Assembly: GCA_001627865.1 (NCBI GenBank)
Contig: LUQO01000002.1
Coordinates: 1-64,000 of the forward strand
Reading direction: 5' to 3'
Source of the DNA: SAR324 cluster bacterium REDSEA-S27_B3
GTDB lineage: Bacteria > SAR324 > NAC60-12
DNA length: 64,000 nt
The notes beneath the pieces were generated by a model. That model was given only the letters and a program-made list of their open reading frames with translations. It did not search any database and was not told where the DNA came from. Of this stretch, positions 1-9,621 are shown one piece after another. Within the stretch, counting starts at the first letter, position 1. Every line of letters begins with the position of its first letter. The translations under genes and the position numbers were made by a program.

Positions 1-229
1 ATTTATGTTAAACAATATATAGAATAACATACTGATTGTATTAATCAATTGTATTATTCAGGAAACCCTAAATATGAGGTTCCCCCATATATTCAGTAAT
101 CTAAAAAAATTATGTAATGCATCCATAGCTTTAATTCCTTGAAGGAAATGCTGATTTGCCAGAATACGCACACTACCAAAAGTCTTGTCGTATAAAAGCT
201 TGAATTAAACATTTATCAAATTAACGATA

Positions 230-3200
230 ATGAAAAAAGTTTTATCCATAATTCTCATATCCCTTTTTAGTCTTACCATCATTTCCTGCAGTAGTAGCAG
301 TGACGGTGGTTCTTCAACGACTTCAACAACTGGCACAACTGACACCGCTGACACAACTGACACCGCTGACACAACTGATACAACTGACGCCGCTGACACA
401 ACTGACAACACCACCAATGTTTATGTTTGTCCATCCGAATGTCTAATAGTTGATCAAAGTATTGTAAATCAATATGAGCAAGACAATTATGCTCATTTTG
501 ACTCCTTCAATTTTCATGGTGATTATCAGGGAAATAATGCTAAAAATCCACCAACTCCAGATCCAACAGATAGGATAAATTTACCTGAAACTTTTCCAAT
601 TCTTGGAAATCAATTTACTATAGAACTTTGGGTTTATTCAGAAGAACATCCTTTGATGAATAATCGAACATTTATTGGGAATGATGCAAATCCAAACAGC
701 AATGACATTGATAGGCCTCCAATGATTACATTCAATTTGAATCATCAAATTAGAGTTGGCTTTGGAACGGGTTCAGCTGGTATGAGAAAAAAAGCTAATT
801 ATGCTATGACTCACAATCAGTGGTATCATATTGCTTGGAGTTTTGATGGAACAATATCTAATCTATACGTTGATGGAGAATTATTAGAAAGTTCAGATTT
901 TGCCGCTGGCGCCACCCCAATTCAAGTCCCTATTTCTATTATTGGAAGAGAATTTATAGGAAAAATTGATGAGGTTAGAATATGGGATTTAGTTAGAGAT
1001 CAAGAGCAAATCCAAGCTGTGATGGATTCATCTCTTTCTGGCGATGAATCAGGATTAATTGCCTATTATCCGATGGAAGTTAATGAAGATTGGAAACTCA
1101 TAGACTATAGTTCAAATGAAAATCACGCTTCTATTGTTGATGCTGAAATATTACAAAAATATAGTTCTTCATCCTGTGAATCTCCTGATGGAAGCAGTCT
1201 TTGTCCATTCCCAAAAATCCGTGATGCTCTAGAGGTTGCCGAGGGAGGCGATAATATACTAGTGAAGGAAGGAAGGTATTCTGAAGTTTTATTTGACGAA
1301 TTAATCAATTATTCATATGAAACTGAGGCCCCCAGAATAACTATTACGGGTGAAACTGAAAATGTAAAACTTGATGGCACGATTGAACTAAATGCAAACT
1401 GGGAGTATTCAAATGGGCGGTATACTGCACAAGTAGATTTGAATGATATTTCAAAAAGAGCTGGAATAAAAGTAGAGGAGATATATGCACTTTGGGTAAA
1501 TGACAGATACATGATTCCTGCTATGCCCATTAATTTCAAAAACCCAACCGATCCAACAACAAGCGTTCAAAATAACCCTGAAAGCGGTACCGTATTCGCT
1601 TTAAATCTAACGACTCCTTATTATCAAAGTGGAGAATCCACTTTAGACCTTCAAGACCCATATATTGTTGGAGATATAAATAACTTAGATGGTCTAGAGG
1701 AGTGGTCTTTTGATAAAGAAAATAAAATCTTATATCTGATAGCCGGTAATAATATCCCTAACTCAACAAATGTTAGGGTCAGAATTAGAACAAAGATCCT
1801 GAGTCTTGAATTTTCAGATAATCTCGAATTCAAAAACATAGATTTTTTTGCAGGAACTTTTCTTGTTCATAAATCTAGTTTTATTCTTTTTGAGGATATA
1901 AAATTTTCGCATAGTTGGGAGGCAGGGATAAGTTATATTTCTCCCGGTAACGCTAATTATGAAAGAGGAAATAGATTTTGGGGTGGAACCAATAACACTG
2001 TAAGAAATTGCATTTTTGAATATATAAATGATGCGCGCGCATTAAAATGGGGCGGTTCAATGTATCCATTAGGGGAAAATATCTTATTTCAGTATAATGA
2101 TTGGTTTAAAAATACAGTATGGGCTCCTAGTGCGGAAGATAATTTTCGGGGAGGTGATAAATGGCATTATCCCGGAGTAACTATTGGAGGAAGTACTTTT
2201 CGTTATATAACTTCGAATCAGAATCATACTGGAGGTCTTCAGCCAGGATTACAATCCTTAGTTGAGTATGCAAGAATAGAAAATCAATATACTAACATAG
2301 ATGGTAGTGGTATTCAAAGAACTTCTGGTAATACGGTAGGATCTACAACTCGTTATAGTTGGCTTTTAAATACAAACCGAAATGGGATGAGGTTTGATAG
2401 TAAATGTGCTGGTATTAACGGGGTTGTTCATAATGTGGTATCTGCTGGTAACAAGAGAGCATTTAGATTAAAGGGAGATAGACATAGAGCCTTTCATATT
2501 TTAGGTTATGATACCAACCAAAATGATATAAGTATGCCTAAATTTAAATTTTGTGGTGATGACTGGGAAAATAATGATGGTTTAAATTCACAGACTAATC
2601 TAGGAAACCTAAATTCAAGGTTGCTTAATTCTATTGCTGAAAAATCTATGAGCGCAAATACTCCAGATGCTGGTGACCCTGATGTTTCCGCTAGCGGTAG
2701 TTTAATTGCAGAAAATATCAGTAACGAATTTCTACTAAATCAGTCTGGTATTTGGTATGGAAGGGCATTGGATCCGGATCACACTCAACCTGGAAACTAC
2801 CCACATTTAGAACTTCAGGATCCCTGGTTTGAAAATAGAACAAGATCTGTTGAGTCTCTTGTATCGCAATTTGGATTAAATCCATTTACGGATGCTAATC
2901 AAAATTATGATTTTCGCCCAAGAAAAGGTTCTGTACTAATCGATGCCGGGGTTGTAATACCCGGTATTAATGATGGTCAGGATGATGATTCTGCATACCC
3001 TCTAAATCACCCCCCTTTATATCCCGGTCAACAGAGGGCCTTTGTTGGTGATGCTCCGGATATAGGTCCTTATGAGTATGGAGATTCAGTTTATTGGATA
3101 CCAGGGTTTAGATATAGTTATCCTAGCGCTCCCATCCCCAGTGATGGATCCGTAGATGTATCAATGGAATATGGTTTAGCTTTCAATTACCCATGGAAAA

Positions 3201-3934
3201 CAGATTATACAGGCACGTCAGCGACTGTAACGGTCAGCGGTCCCGGTATCAACCGAACTGAAACGTTACAGTACCCCAATAATGTGGTTTTTGAAACGTT
3301 TCTGCCTGGTGAAACTTATAATTGGTCTGTAATTGTGGATAATGTCAGTAGTGATATTTGGACTTTTACAGTTGATGATAAAATATATCCTTTAAATGAT
3401 AGATCTGTAGATATTAATGCAAGTGACGAGATGTTGATTCCGTACCAAAATAAAAGTCTTCAAGTTTCAGTTAATGAACTATCTTTTTTACGTTTTGATA
3501 TTCCAAAAACAGTTAATGTTAATAATAAAATATATTTAAATATAACCCCTGATCAGATTCATAGTTTAAGTGGGGGAGTTGTTTTATATAAATATAACTA
3601 TCAAGGTTGGGGTGAAAAGTTAAATGAAAAGAATATAGGTGTTATTGATCATAGCTTGTTAACTCCCTTAAAAACTTTTTCTTCTTTAAGTTCAGGTTCT
3701 GAGCTTTCTATTGATGTTTCTGAATATATAGATTCAACTGGTGAATACTCTTTTGCTTTAGGACCTTCGATATCAACTGATAACGTTTCTTTTTATAGTA
3801 AAGAAAAGCTTGTTACCGATGGGGTTGATATTTCTGTTTTAGCGGGCGACCTTCTCGGTCCATCCGGAAATGGAAGCGGCTATGCGCCTCAGGTTGAGGT
3901 ATGGCCTAGTTTATCTTTTGAAGATAATGAATAA
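230..3934 (+). CDS. Giant LamG / parallel beta-helix lipoprotein
   Basis: Predicted surface or periplasmic lipoprotein of 1234 residues. A hydrophobic signal ends in a lipobox (I-I-S-C, Cys20), followed by a Ser/Gly stretch and a Thr/Asp-rich linker (about 30-62) that probably spaces the protein from the membrane. Residues about 100-305 look like a LamG/concanavalin-like domain: W-V-Y strand, NQWYHIAWSFDG, and GKIDEVRIWD near 244. Residues about 330-945 look like a right-handed beta-helix of the choice-of-anchor type, ending near PDIGPYEYG (about 942). The last 250 residues form beta-rich domains without a motif I recognise. Such proteins usually bind or cut polysaccharide, but I see no catalytic signature, so substrate and activity are unknown. 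It stands alone on the plus strand. ATG is supported by the signal peptide; no good ribosome binding site is visible. Confidence 0.85.
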   Translation: MKKVLSIILISLFSLTIISCSSSSDGGSSTTSTTGTTDTADTTDTADTTDTTDAADTTDNTTNVYVCPSECLIVDQSIVNQYEQDNYAHFDSFNFHGDYQGNNAKNPPTPDPTDRINLPETFPILGNQFTIELWVYSEEHPLMNNRTFIGNDANPNSNDIDRPPMITFNLNHQIRVGFGTGSAGMRKKANYAMTHNQWYHIAWSFDGTISNLYVDGELLESSDFAAGATPIQVPISIIGREFIGKIDEVRIWDLVRDQEQIQAVMDSSLSGDESGLIAYYPMEVNEDWKLIDYSSNENHASIVDAEILQKYSSSSCESPDGSSLCPFPKIRDALEVAEGGDNILVKEGRYSEVLFDELINYSYETEAPRITITGETENVKLDGTIELNANWEYSNGRYTAQVDLNDISKRAGIKVEEIYALWVNDRYMIPAMPINFKNPTDPTTSVQNNPESGTVFALNLTTPYYQSGESTLDLQDPYIVGDINNLDGLEEWSFDKENKILYLIAGNNIPNSTNVRVRIRTKILSLEFSDNLEFKNIDFFAGTFLVHKSSFILFEDIKFSHSWEAGISYISPGNANYERGNRFWGGTNNTVRNCIFEYINDARALKWGGSMYPLGENILFQYNDWFKNTVWAPSAEDNFRGGDKWHYPGVTIGGSTFRYITSNQNHTGGLQPGLQSLVEYARIENQYTNIDGSGIQRTSGNTVGSTTRYSWLLNTNRNGMRFDSKCAGINGVVHNVVSAGNKRAFRLKGDRHRAFHILGYDTNQNDISMPKFKFCGDDWENNDGLNSQTNLGNLNSRLLNSIAEKSMSANTPDAGDPDVSASGSLIAENISNEFLLNQSGIWYGRALDPDHTQPGNYPHLELQDPWFENRTRSVESLVSQFGLNPFTDANQNYDFRPRKGSVLIDAGVVIPGINDGQDDDSAYPLNHPPLYPGQQRAFVGDAPDIGPYEYGDSVYWIPGFRYSYPSAPIPSDGSVDVSMEYGLAFNYPWKTDYTGTSATVTVSGPGINRTETLQYPNNVVFETFLPGETYNWSVIVDNVSSDIWTFTVDDKIYPLNDRSVDINASDEMLIPYQNKSLQVSVNELSFLRFDIPKTVNVNNKIYLNITPDQIHSLSGGVVLYKYNYQGWGEKLNEKNIGVIDHSLLTPLKTFSSLSSGSELSIDVSEYIDSTGEYSFALGPSISTDNVSFYSKEKLVTDGVDISVLAGDLLGPSGNGSGYAPQVEVWPSLSFEDNE
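338..373 (+). repeat. Two perfect 18-bp tandem units in the Thr/Asp linker
   Basis: Two identical, directly adjacent 18-bp units (338-355 and 356-373) each encode T-D-T-A-D-T in frame. A further degenerate stretch follows to about 406. The unit is a multiple of three, so gain or loss of a copy changes linker length without a frameshift. Confidence 0.85.
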
Positions 3935-4047
3935 CTCTTCTAATTTTTTCTTAAATACTGTTATGGTTCAATAGGAGTCTGAAATTTAATATTCCTAGGC
4001 AACACAATTATTACATCTCCTATTGAACTTTTTAAGGAGCTTGTCAA

Positions 4048-4161
4048 ATGAATTTGAAAAATCATACAACTGCTGAAATTAATCAGAAAACGACCAAAAA
4101 ATTGTTTAAACAAATGGGTGTGGTGGACACTAGGTACTGGAAGAAATTGTATCTGAGATAA
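4048..4161 (+). CDS. Small ORF, possible truncated remnant
   Basis: A 37-residue ORF (starts MNLKNHTTAEI) has an AAGGAG ribosome binding site at 4034-4039, 8 nt before the ATG. Its central KLFKQMGVVDT resembles, from memory, the MGxxDTxRFLxQF core of a family of about 80-residue proteins common in cyanobacteria and other environmental bacteria. After that point the reading changes. A different frame a few bases on reads VLEEIVSEINNRR, which resembles the usual C-terminus of the same family, so an internal deletion with frameshift is possible. The family match is recollection, not a search. It lies in the 317-bp gap between the lipoprotein gene and the mutase gene. Confidence 0.35.
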   Translation: MNLKNHTTAEINQKTTKKLFKQMGVVDTRYWKKLYLR

Positions 4162-4215
4162 ATAATCGCAGGCATTGAAACCAATCAAAAATGTTAAGCA
4201 CCAAGGTATTTTGTA

Positions 4216-4272
4216 TTTTTCTGAACGTTCAGAAAAAATGGGTAATGAAAGTCATTCTGAACATTCAGAATG
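4216..4272. terminator. Two related hairpins at the end of the glmM-like gene
   Basis: A perfect palindrome TCTGAACGTTCAGA flanked by T and A runs lies at about 4220-4233. A second hairpin, CATTCTGA (4253-4260) with TCAGAATG (4265-4272) and a 4-nt loop, covers the stop codon of the mutase gene. The T/A flanks of the first are compatible with a bidirectional terminator between the convergent genes. This is structural inference only. Confidence 0.4.
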
Positions 4273-6369
4273 ATTTATGAGGGTAAGTCCCAAATGTGTG
4301 ATGCTCCACACATCTCCATTTTTTTGAATTAGTTTTTGGCGTGAGTTCATTTCGTGCAGGAGCCTCTCCAAGGGGATAATAGCAGATTGTTCGAGGTTTA
4401 AATCATCTGTTTGTTTTGGTCCATCTTCCAATTTTTGCAAAACAGCTTGCTCAGCTTTTGCCATCAAAGATTCGTTATTTTTGAATGAACACAGCAGAAA
4501 GCTGTACACCTTTTCAGCAAGTGCCTCTAATCGCGCAGCCAGTTCCATTGTACCCCGGAGATAAAGAGCCAGCTTATCTTCTGTGCCGGAATTCCGCACA
4601 AACACAAGTGCCGCAGGAAATCCTTTTTCAGAAACACGCATCAAAAGCATTTCAGGTTCTTCCGGTCTCTTCACTTTTTCAACCTCCATACCCGGCCAGT
4701 TTAAATTGTTAAACAACAATTTCTCCAATTCATTTCGCAACTCTGAACCTTGATTCAATAAGGATTTGTCAACATAATAAACCGGAAGACTTTTTTGAAA
4801 TCCGGAAGGATAAGGATTTTTCAGCCACTCAAAGAATTCCGGAGAATTTTCAGGAGGACGTAATGCCTGTATTGCCGCCAGGCTGTTCAAGGCGCATTTC
4901 ATGCTGTTTCCAATAAACACCGGTTGATTATTATCTCCGGAATTCATTTTTGCTAAAGTAACCACATGTCCGGATTCTTCGCTGCCGATGGCAAAATAAT
5001 TGTTAGAATGCCGGCATGCATGTTCAGACGCACTTTTCACCAGATCCGCATCAATTGTTTCCTGTATCCATTTTTCCAGAGATATAACTATTTGTGTTGC
5101 AGCTAATGCATCAAATTTGGAATTTTTTGCCATCTTCTCAAGTTTTGATGTTGCCTGCCCCAAAATTATTTTGAATTCAGGATGATCTATATTTTGCAGA
5201 TAAAATTGTCGTTTAGTCTTCAAGTCATAATAAAAAGCTTGCCACAAAATCCATTTGTCACCAACGGCGCACTGCATTGTATCAAACCCCGTCTGCTGAA
5301 CCGCACGTCCTGCTTCCAAATCACTCTCGACAGTATTAACAAATAGCGGAGATTGATTCCATTGAAAGTTTCGCTGAAGCAGCTTTGCCTGAAAAAAAGA
5401 CTGCACATCACCGCCATGTACCAGAATTCTGTCATTATAAGGATCATAGCTTAGTAAAAAACATCGATCACCGTCTCCATCAAATACTATCCCCAAAACA
5501 AGATTTGAACTATGCAGTAGATTGTCTTTCTGCTCGCGACCTTTTTCCAGAATATGCTGCAAGGTTTCATATCCTCTGAATAAACCATTATTGATCTCAT
5601 CAGCAGAAATAAAATCCACTCCTTCAAGGTCTGCAACTCCGGAGCGTATGTTAATTCCATGTACTGGAGTACAATTGGTGTAAATAAAATCTATGTTAAA
5701 TCCACCCAGCAAATCTTTTATTAAATTAGAAAATGCTCCATTAGCCGCATCAACCACAATGGTTGTTCCTGCAAAAGAATTTTCTTCTAACCAGTGATTT
5801 TCTGCATTTGTCGTAAATTCAAGAAAATACTTCCTTGCTGCCTCGTGATCATTGCGTACTTCTCCTTTCAAAGGGGCGGTCCTGAGATCTTCATAGTTAA
5901 GTTTCAGGCAGCGCCGGGTCAGGCGTTTATCATCTTCTGGGAGTAATTTCAGGTTTGAGCGGCCCAGAAATATTTTTATACCGTTCTGGTCTGAAGGATT
6001 ATGAGACGCAGTTAAGGCAAAAGCACATGCAGCTCCAATATGCAGCTGATAAAGGGAAATTGCCGGAGTAGGCAGAACATCTACAATAACAGCAGTCAGT
6101 CCAGCTTTTCTTATGCCGAGAACTGCTGCCTGATTAAACCTGCCACTGAAATCTCTTGGATCCCAGCCAATCACCGCATAATCATGCTTTTCTGCAAAGC
6201 CTGTTTCCAAAAGTTCCTGGCAATAGGCGTAAGTGTACAATTCAAAGAATTCATCATTCAGAACACTTTCATTGAGCAATGCAGTAAGCGGTTCTGCTGC
6301 TGAACAATTTTCCGCAAGACAAACAGGGCCGCGGATTCCATCAGTACCTTGTATTCGGCCAATAGTCAT
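4252..6369 (-). CDS. Phosphohexose mutase, probable GlmM function, extended
   Basis: Alpha-D-phosphohexomutase superfamily, probably converting glucosamine-6-P to glucosamine-1-P because it directly follows glmS and a GlmU-like gene. All four catalytic loops are present: phosphoserine loop TASHNP (Ser122), metal loop DGDGDR (297-302), sugar loop GSEESGH (about 462-468) and phosphate loop NSGTED (about 593-598). At 705 residues it is far longer than usual GlmM (about 445). There is an extra helical segment around 370-450 and a C-terminal tail of about 75 residues that looks winged-helix-like. The sugar loop SEESGH is less GlmM-like than EQSGH, so phosphomanno- or phosphoglucomutase activity remains possible. 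It is the last gene of the minus-strand run, 86 nt after glmS. Confidence 0.82.
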   Translation of the reverse strand: MTIGRIQGTDGIRGPVCLAENCSAAEPLTALLNESVLNDEFFELYTYAYCQELLETGFAEKHDYAVIGWDPRDFSGRFNQAAVLGIRKAGLTAVIVDVLPTPAISLYQLHIGAACAFALTASHNPSDQNGIKIFLGRSNLKLLPEDDKRLTRRCLKLNYEDLRTAPLKGEVRNDHEAARKYFLEFTTNAENHWLEENSFAGTTIVVDAANGAFSNLIKDLLGGFNIDFIYTNCTPVHGINIRSGVADLEGVDFISADEINNGLFRGYETLQHILEKGREQKDNLLHSSNLVLGIVFDGDGDRCFLLSYDPYNDRILVHGGDVQSFFQAKLLQRNFQWNQSPLFVNTVESDLEAGRAVQQTGFDTMQCAVGDKWILWQAFYYDLKTKRQFYLQNIDHPEFKIILGQATSKLEKMAKNSKFDALAATQIVISLEKWIQETIDADLVKSASEHACRHSNNYFAIGSEESGHVVTLAKMNSGDNNQPVFIGNSMKCALNSLAAIQALRPPENSPEFFEWLKNPYPSGFQKSLPVYYVDKSLLNQGSELRNELEKLLFNNLNWPGMEVEKVKRPEEPEMLLMRVSEKGFPAALVFVRNSGTEDKLALYLRGTMELAARLEALAEKVYSFLLCSFKNNESLMAKAEQAVLQKLEDGPKQTDDLNLEQSAIIPLERLLHEMNSRQKLIQKNGDVWSITHLGLTLINHSECSE

Positions 6370-6455
6370 CAGTATGATTGTTTAAAAGCGTTCAGCATTT
6401 GAAAAAGGGCATAGAAAATAATTGTAATTTTAATAGGAATTGGGAGGGAAACTAT

Positions 6456-8273
6456 TCAGCCGACAGTTACTGATTTTGCCAGATTTCTCGGCTTATCAAT
6501 ATTGCGGCCTAAGTCCAATGCGGCATAATACGCAAACATCTGCGCAATTATCATTTGAATTAGAGGTGCAAACAAAGTGCTTACCGGAGGGATTTTTACT
6601 GACTGAGAAGCCAGACCTTGAGCACGGTCATCTCCCTGAAAAATCAAAGCAATCACAGTACCTCCACGTGATTTAACCTGCTCCATGGCAATCAGTGTAC
6701 GCTCATGCAGTTCTTTTTGCTCAGGAGGCGGAACAAAAAACAATGAATGTACAGCCGACTCAACCATGGACAAAGTACCATGCTTGAGAAACCCCGCGGG
6801 CATGCCTTCTGCGTGTTGATAGGTGACTTCCTTCATTTTCAAGGCAGACTCCATGGCCACCGGATAGTACACACCGCACCCCAGAAACAGCCAGTGTTCA
6901 ACATGACTTGTGTCCCGCGCGATATTTCGCACAAATCCTGACTGTTCATTGAGTATTTTTTCCACAATTTCCGGGAACTCTTCCAAATCGCGCTGATATT
7001 TTTGATAAACTTTTTTTGTAATCCTTCCTCTTATTAAACCCAGTTCCAACGCTACACGCACCATAATGAAAGTTTGCGCCAGTGCAGCCTTGGTGGAAAC
7101 AACACATATTTCAGGTCCTGATCCCTGCATGATGACATGGTCAACCATCATGCTGATCGTTGATCCCATTACGTTTACAATTGCGGCAGTTTGTGCTCCA
7201 CAATCTTTTGCGTTAACCAGTGCGGTTTTGGTATCATAGGTTTCACCTGACTGAGAAATAGCCAATACCATATCACCCTTATGGATATCCACCACTGAAA
7301 ACTCATCAGAACTCAATGCTGAATAGTAGCGATCAGCGATTGTGGAAATATAATACTGGCTGATGCATGCTACATAATAAGTTGTTCCCACGCCCATCAA
7401 GTATGAACGTGAGGAACCATCAAACATCTCTGCAATGGCGGAAATTTGTTCCTTTGGAATTTGCATTGCCTGCCGTACAGTCTGCGGCTCATCAAATATT
7501 TCCTTGAGCATGTAGTGTGAATAGCCGCCTTTTTTGCTGGTTTCCAGATCCCAGTCGATTTGCAAAACAGATTTATTGACTTTTTTCCCGGTTTTCAAAC
7601 TGCGGATCTGGTAATCATTCGGACCTAAAATTACATATTCTCCCTCATCTAAAACAACAGCCTTCCTGGTATATTCCAAGAACGCGTTAATATCTGATCC
7701 AACATAATTGCAGCCCTCCCCCAGTCCCAGCAATAAGGGAGACTCCTTTTTGACGCAGTATAAGTGTTCCGGATCATGGGATGAAAGCATAACTATTGAA
7801 AATGATCCTTCTATCTGTTGCAGGGCAGTTAAAAAGGCCTGCTCCAGGTCATTGCTTTCAGCAAAGGATTTTTCCAGCAAATTGACGAAAACCTCAGTAT
7901 CAGTCAAGGATTCAAAACAAACACCTTCACTCAGCAACCTTTCACGCAGCTGCTGGTAATTGGATATAATACCGTTATGCACTACAGCAAATTTTCTGTT
8001 TGCAGAAAGATGCGGATGGGCGTTTTCCTGTGTGACACTTCCATGTGTTGCCCAGCGCGTGTGCGCGATTCCAATCTTGCCCTGCATCTGGTCCAGTCTT
8101 TCTTTCAGGTTGACATCATCAATTCCGCCTATGTTTTTGCGCAAATCAATCTTACCATTCTGAATTACTGCAACTCCGCAGGAATCATAACCACGATATT
8201 CGAGGTTTCTGATAGAATTAAGTAAATTCCTGCCAAAATTTTCAGAATGTACAATACCGCTGATGCCGCACAT
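6456..8273 (-). CDS. glmS: Glutamine--fructose-6-phosphate aminotransferase
   Basis: Makes glucosamine-6-phosphate from fructose-6-P and glutamine, the entry step to UDP-GlcNAc for peptidoglycan and LPS. The protein (605 residues, normal length) begins MCGISGIVH, giving the N-terminal nucleophile Cys after Met removal, with the class II amidotransferase signatures HTRWATHG and HNGIISNY. Two SIS isomerase domains follow (roughly 290-420 and 455-590), with SQSGETYDT and the expected C-terminus AKSVTVG (family AKSVTVE). It is cytoplasmic. It lies between the GlmU-like gene (110 nt upstream) and the mutase gene, so three consecutive UDP-GlcNAc steps are clustered. I see no glmS ribozyme in the leader. 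Confidence 0.97.
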   Translation of the reverse strand: MCGISGIVHSENFGRNLLNSIRNLEYRGYDSCGVAVIQNGKIDLRKNIGGIDDVNLKERLDQMQGKIGIAHTRWATHGSVTQENAHPHLSANRKFAVVHNGIISNYQQLRERLLSEGVCFESLTDTEVFVNLLEKSFAESNDLEQAFLTALQQIEGSFSIVMLSSHDPEHLYCVKKESPLLLGLGEGCNYVGSDINAFLEYTRKAVVLDEGEYVILGPNDYQIRSLKTGKKVNKSVLQIDWDLETSKKGGYSHYMLKEIFDEPQTVRQAMQIPKEQISAIAEMFDGSSRSYLMGVGTTYYVACISQYYISTIADRYYSALSSDEFSVVDIHKGDMVLAISQSGETYDTKTALVNAKDCGAQTAAIVNVMGSTISMMVDHVIMQGSGPEICVVSTKAALAQTFIMVRVALELGLIRGRITKKVYQKYQRDLEEFPEIVEKILNEQSGFVRNIARDTSHVEHWLFLGCGVYYPVAMESALKMKEVTYQHAEGMPAGFLKHGTLSMVESAVHSLFFVPPPEQKELHERTLIAMEQVKSRGGTVIALIFQGDDRAQGLASQSVKIPPVSTLFAPLIQMIIAQMFAYYAALDLGRNIDKPRNLAKSVTVG

Positions 8274-8383
8274 AAATACTCAGTAATTTATTTTATTGAA
8301 TTATTTGACTTTGTCCGTGAATGTCTGACAAAGAAAAATCCATTGCCAGCAGTTCCTATGATTTCGTCGCAGTAAAAAGTTAT

Positions 8384-9574
8384 TCAGAGAGTAACACTGT
8401 CAGGAAAGGTGCTGCCACTATTCAATATAGCCCCCGGACCAAGTACATGGCGGGCACCTATTATTACGCTGTCACCTACAAACGCGCCTAATTTGACCAG
8501 TCCTGTTTCAACAGTTCCCTGGCCTGTTTGGCATATTACAGGTGAAAAATCGATTGTATGATTAACAGTTGTAAGACCTGGGCCTGTGCTGGCATTCTCT
8601 CCGAGTACACTGTCTCCAACAAATGAGAGACGCCCAACGTCATTTCGTCCAAATAGCACACAGTTTTTTAACTCTGATCCATAACCAACTATGGAGTTTG
8701 GTCCAATCGCGCTGTAGTTACGAATGAGAGAATTGTTTCCAATATACGAATCAGCGCCAATATAGCATGGCCCTTTAAGTACTGTTCCGGATTCCACAGT
8801 TACATTTGGCCCAATCCACACAGCTCCTTCAAGATGAACATGTCCCCGCAATTCTGCGCTATTATCTATTTCTGCTGTTTCCCACGAACTCATCAGCATT
8901 CTGTTTGCAACCAAAATATGCCAGGGATGAATCATATCAATCCAACCTTTCTCCCATAAGCAGGCCTGCAGTCCGCTTGTTTCGATCATCTGCTCATAAC
9001 AGCGGGAAATATCATTGTTGTTTTTTTCCAGCAATTCAAAAATCTTTGGAAACAAAACAAACATACCGGCAAAAACATAATTTGCCTGATCATCTGAAGG
9101 TTTTTCAACCAGGCGGCTGATTTTCATTTCATGGTCAAGATAGACATTGCCAAATTCCTTTGAAGAGTCCGGCAGTGCTACCATGGCTACTTCCTTGTCC
9201 AGCTCTGTGTAAGTCTGCAAAATTGACAAAAATGGATTGTTATCAGTCAGCACATCGCCATAAACCAGTAAAAACGGCTTCTTTTCTAATGATGATTGAC
9301 AAATGCTCAAGGCATGACCTATACCAAGAAGTTCATCCTGGACTACATATTCAATATTTACTCCCAGCTCCTGTCCACTGCCGAAAACATCGCGTACTAA
9401 TTCCTGTTGATGATTAACAACAAGCACAATATCGTGAATTCCTGCCGCTTTTAGAAAGCGAATTGTATTGTCAAGTATGTACTGACCCGCTATTCGAATC
9501 ATGGGTTTACAACGGGTTTCAATAAAAGGACTTAACCGGGTACTACGGTTAGCCGCAAGTATAACTGCTTTCAT
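8384..9574 (-). CDS. GlmU-like sugar-1-P nucleotidyltransferase with hexapeptide C-domain
   Basis: Two-domain protein of 396 residues. Residues 1-230 form an NTP-transferase Rossmann domain (MKAVILAANRSTRLSPF, then CKPMI, VYGD, and VEKP near the middle). Residues 240-396 form a left-handed beta-helix of hexapeptide repeats (IGPNVTV, IGADSYIGN, VGDSVLGEN). This layout matches the bifunctional sugar-1-P nucleotidyltransferase/acetyltransferases of archaeal type more than E. coli GlmU. With glmS and the mutase next door, the likely job is making UDP-GlcNAc. The nucleotide loop, usually A-G-x-G-T-R, reads A-N-R-S-T-R, which is unusual. UDP- or dTDP-sugar synthesis for surface polysaccharide is the alternative. 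The gene starts 47 nt after cmk. Confidence 0.8.
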   Translation of the reverse strand: MKAVILAANRSTRLSPFIETRCKPMIRIAGQYILDNTIRFLKAAGIHDIVLVVNHQQELVRDVFGSGQELGVNIEYVVQDELLGIGHALSICQSSLEKKPFLLVYGDVLTDNNPFLSILQTYTELDKEVAMVALPDSSKEFGNVYLDHEMKISRLVEKPSDDQANYVFAGMFVLFPKIFELLEKNNNDISRCYEQMIETSGLQACLWEKGWIDMIHPWHILVANRMLMSSWETAEIDNSAELRGHVHLEGAVWIGPNVTVESGTVLKGPCYIGADSYIGNNSLIRNYSAIGPNSIVGYGSELKNCVLFGRNDVGRLSFVGDSVLGENASTGPGLTTVNHTIDFSPVICQTGQGTVETGLVKLGAFVGDSVIIGARHVLGPGAILNSGSTFPDSVTL

Positions 9575-9621
9575 GAGACCTTTAATTATTTGCCGGATTA
9601 CAAAACATCAAGCCCAATACG

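Noticed and set aside
205-417. 70-codon minus-strand ORF opposite the lipoprotein signal region
   Set aside because: It is the antisense of the Thr/Asp repeat, rich in Val/Ser, with no start signal; a shadow of the real gene.
3961-4188. 75-codon minus ORF in the 4 kb gap
   Set aside because: No ribosome binding site or family pattern, and it overlaps the better plus-strand small ORF.
8274-8383. glmS ribozyme in the glmS leader
   Set aside because: The leader lacks the conserved core and the organism is Gram-negative; ribozymes of this type are known mainly in Firmicutes.
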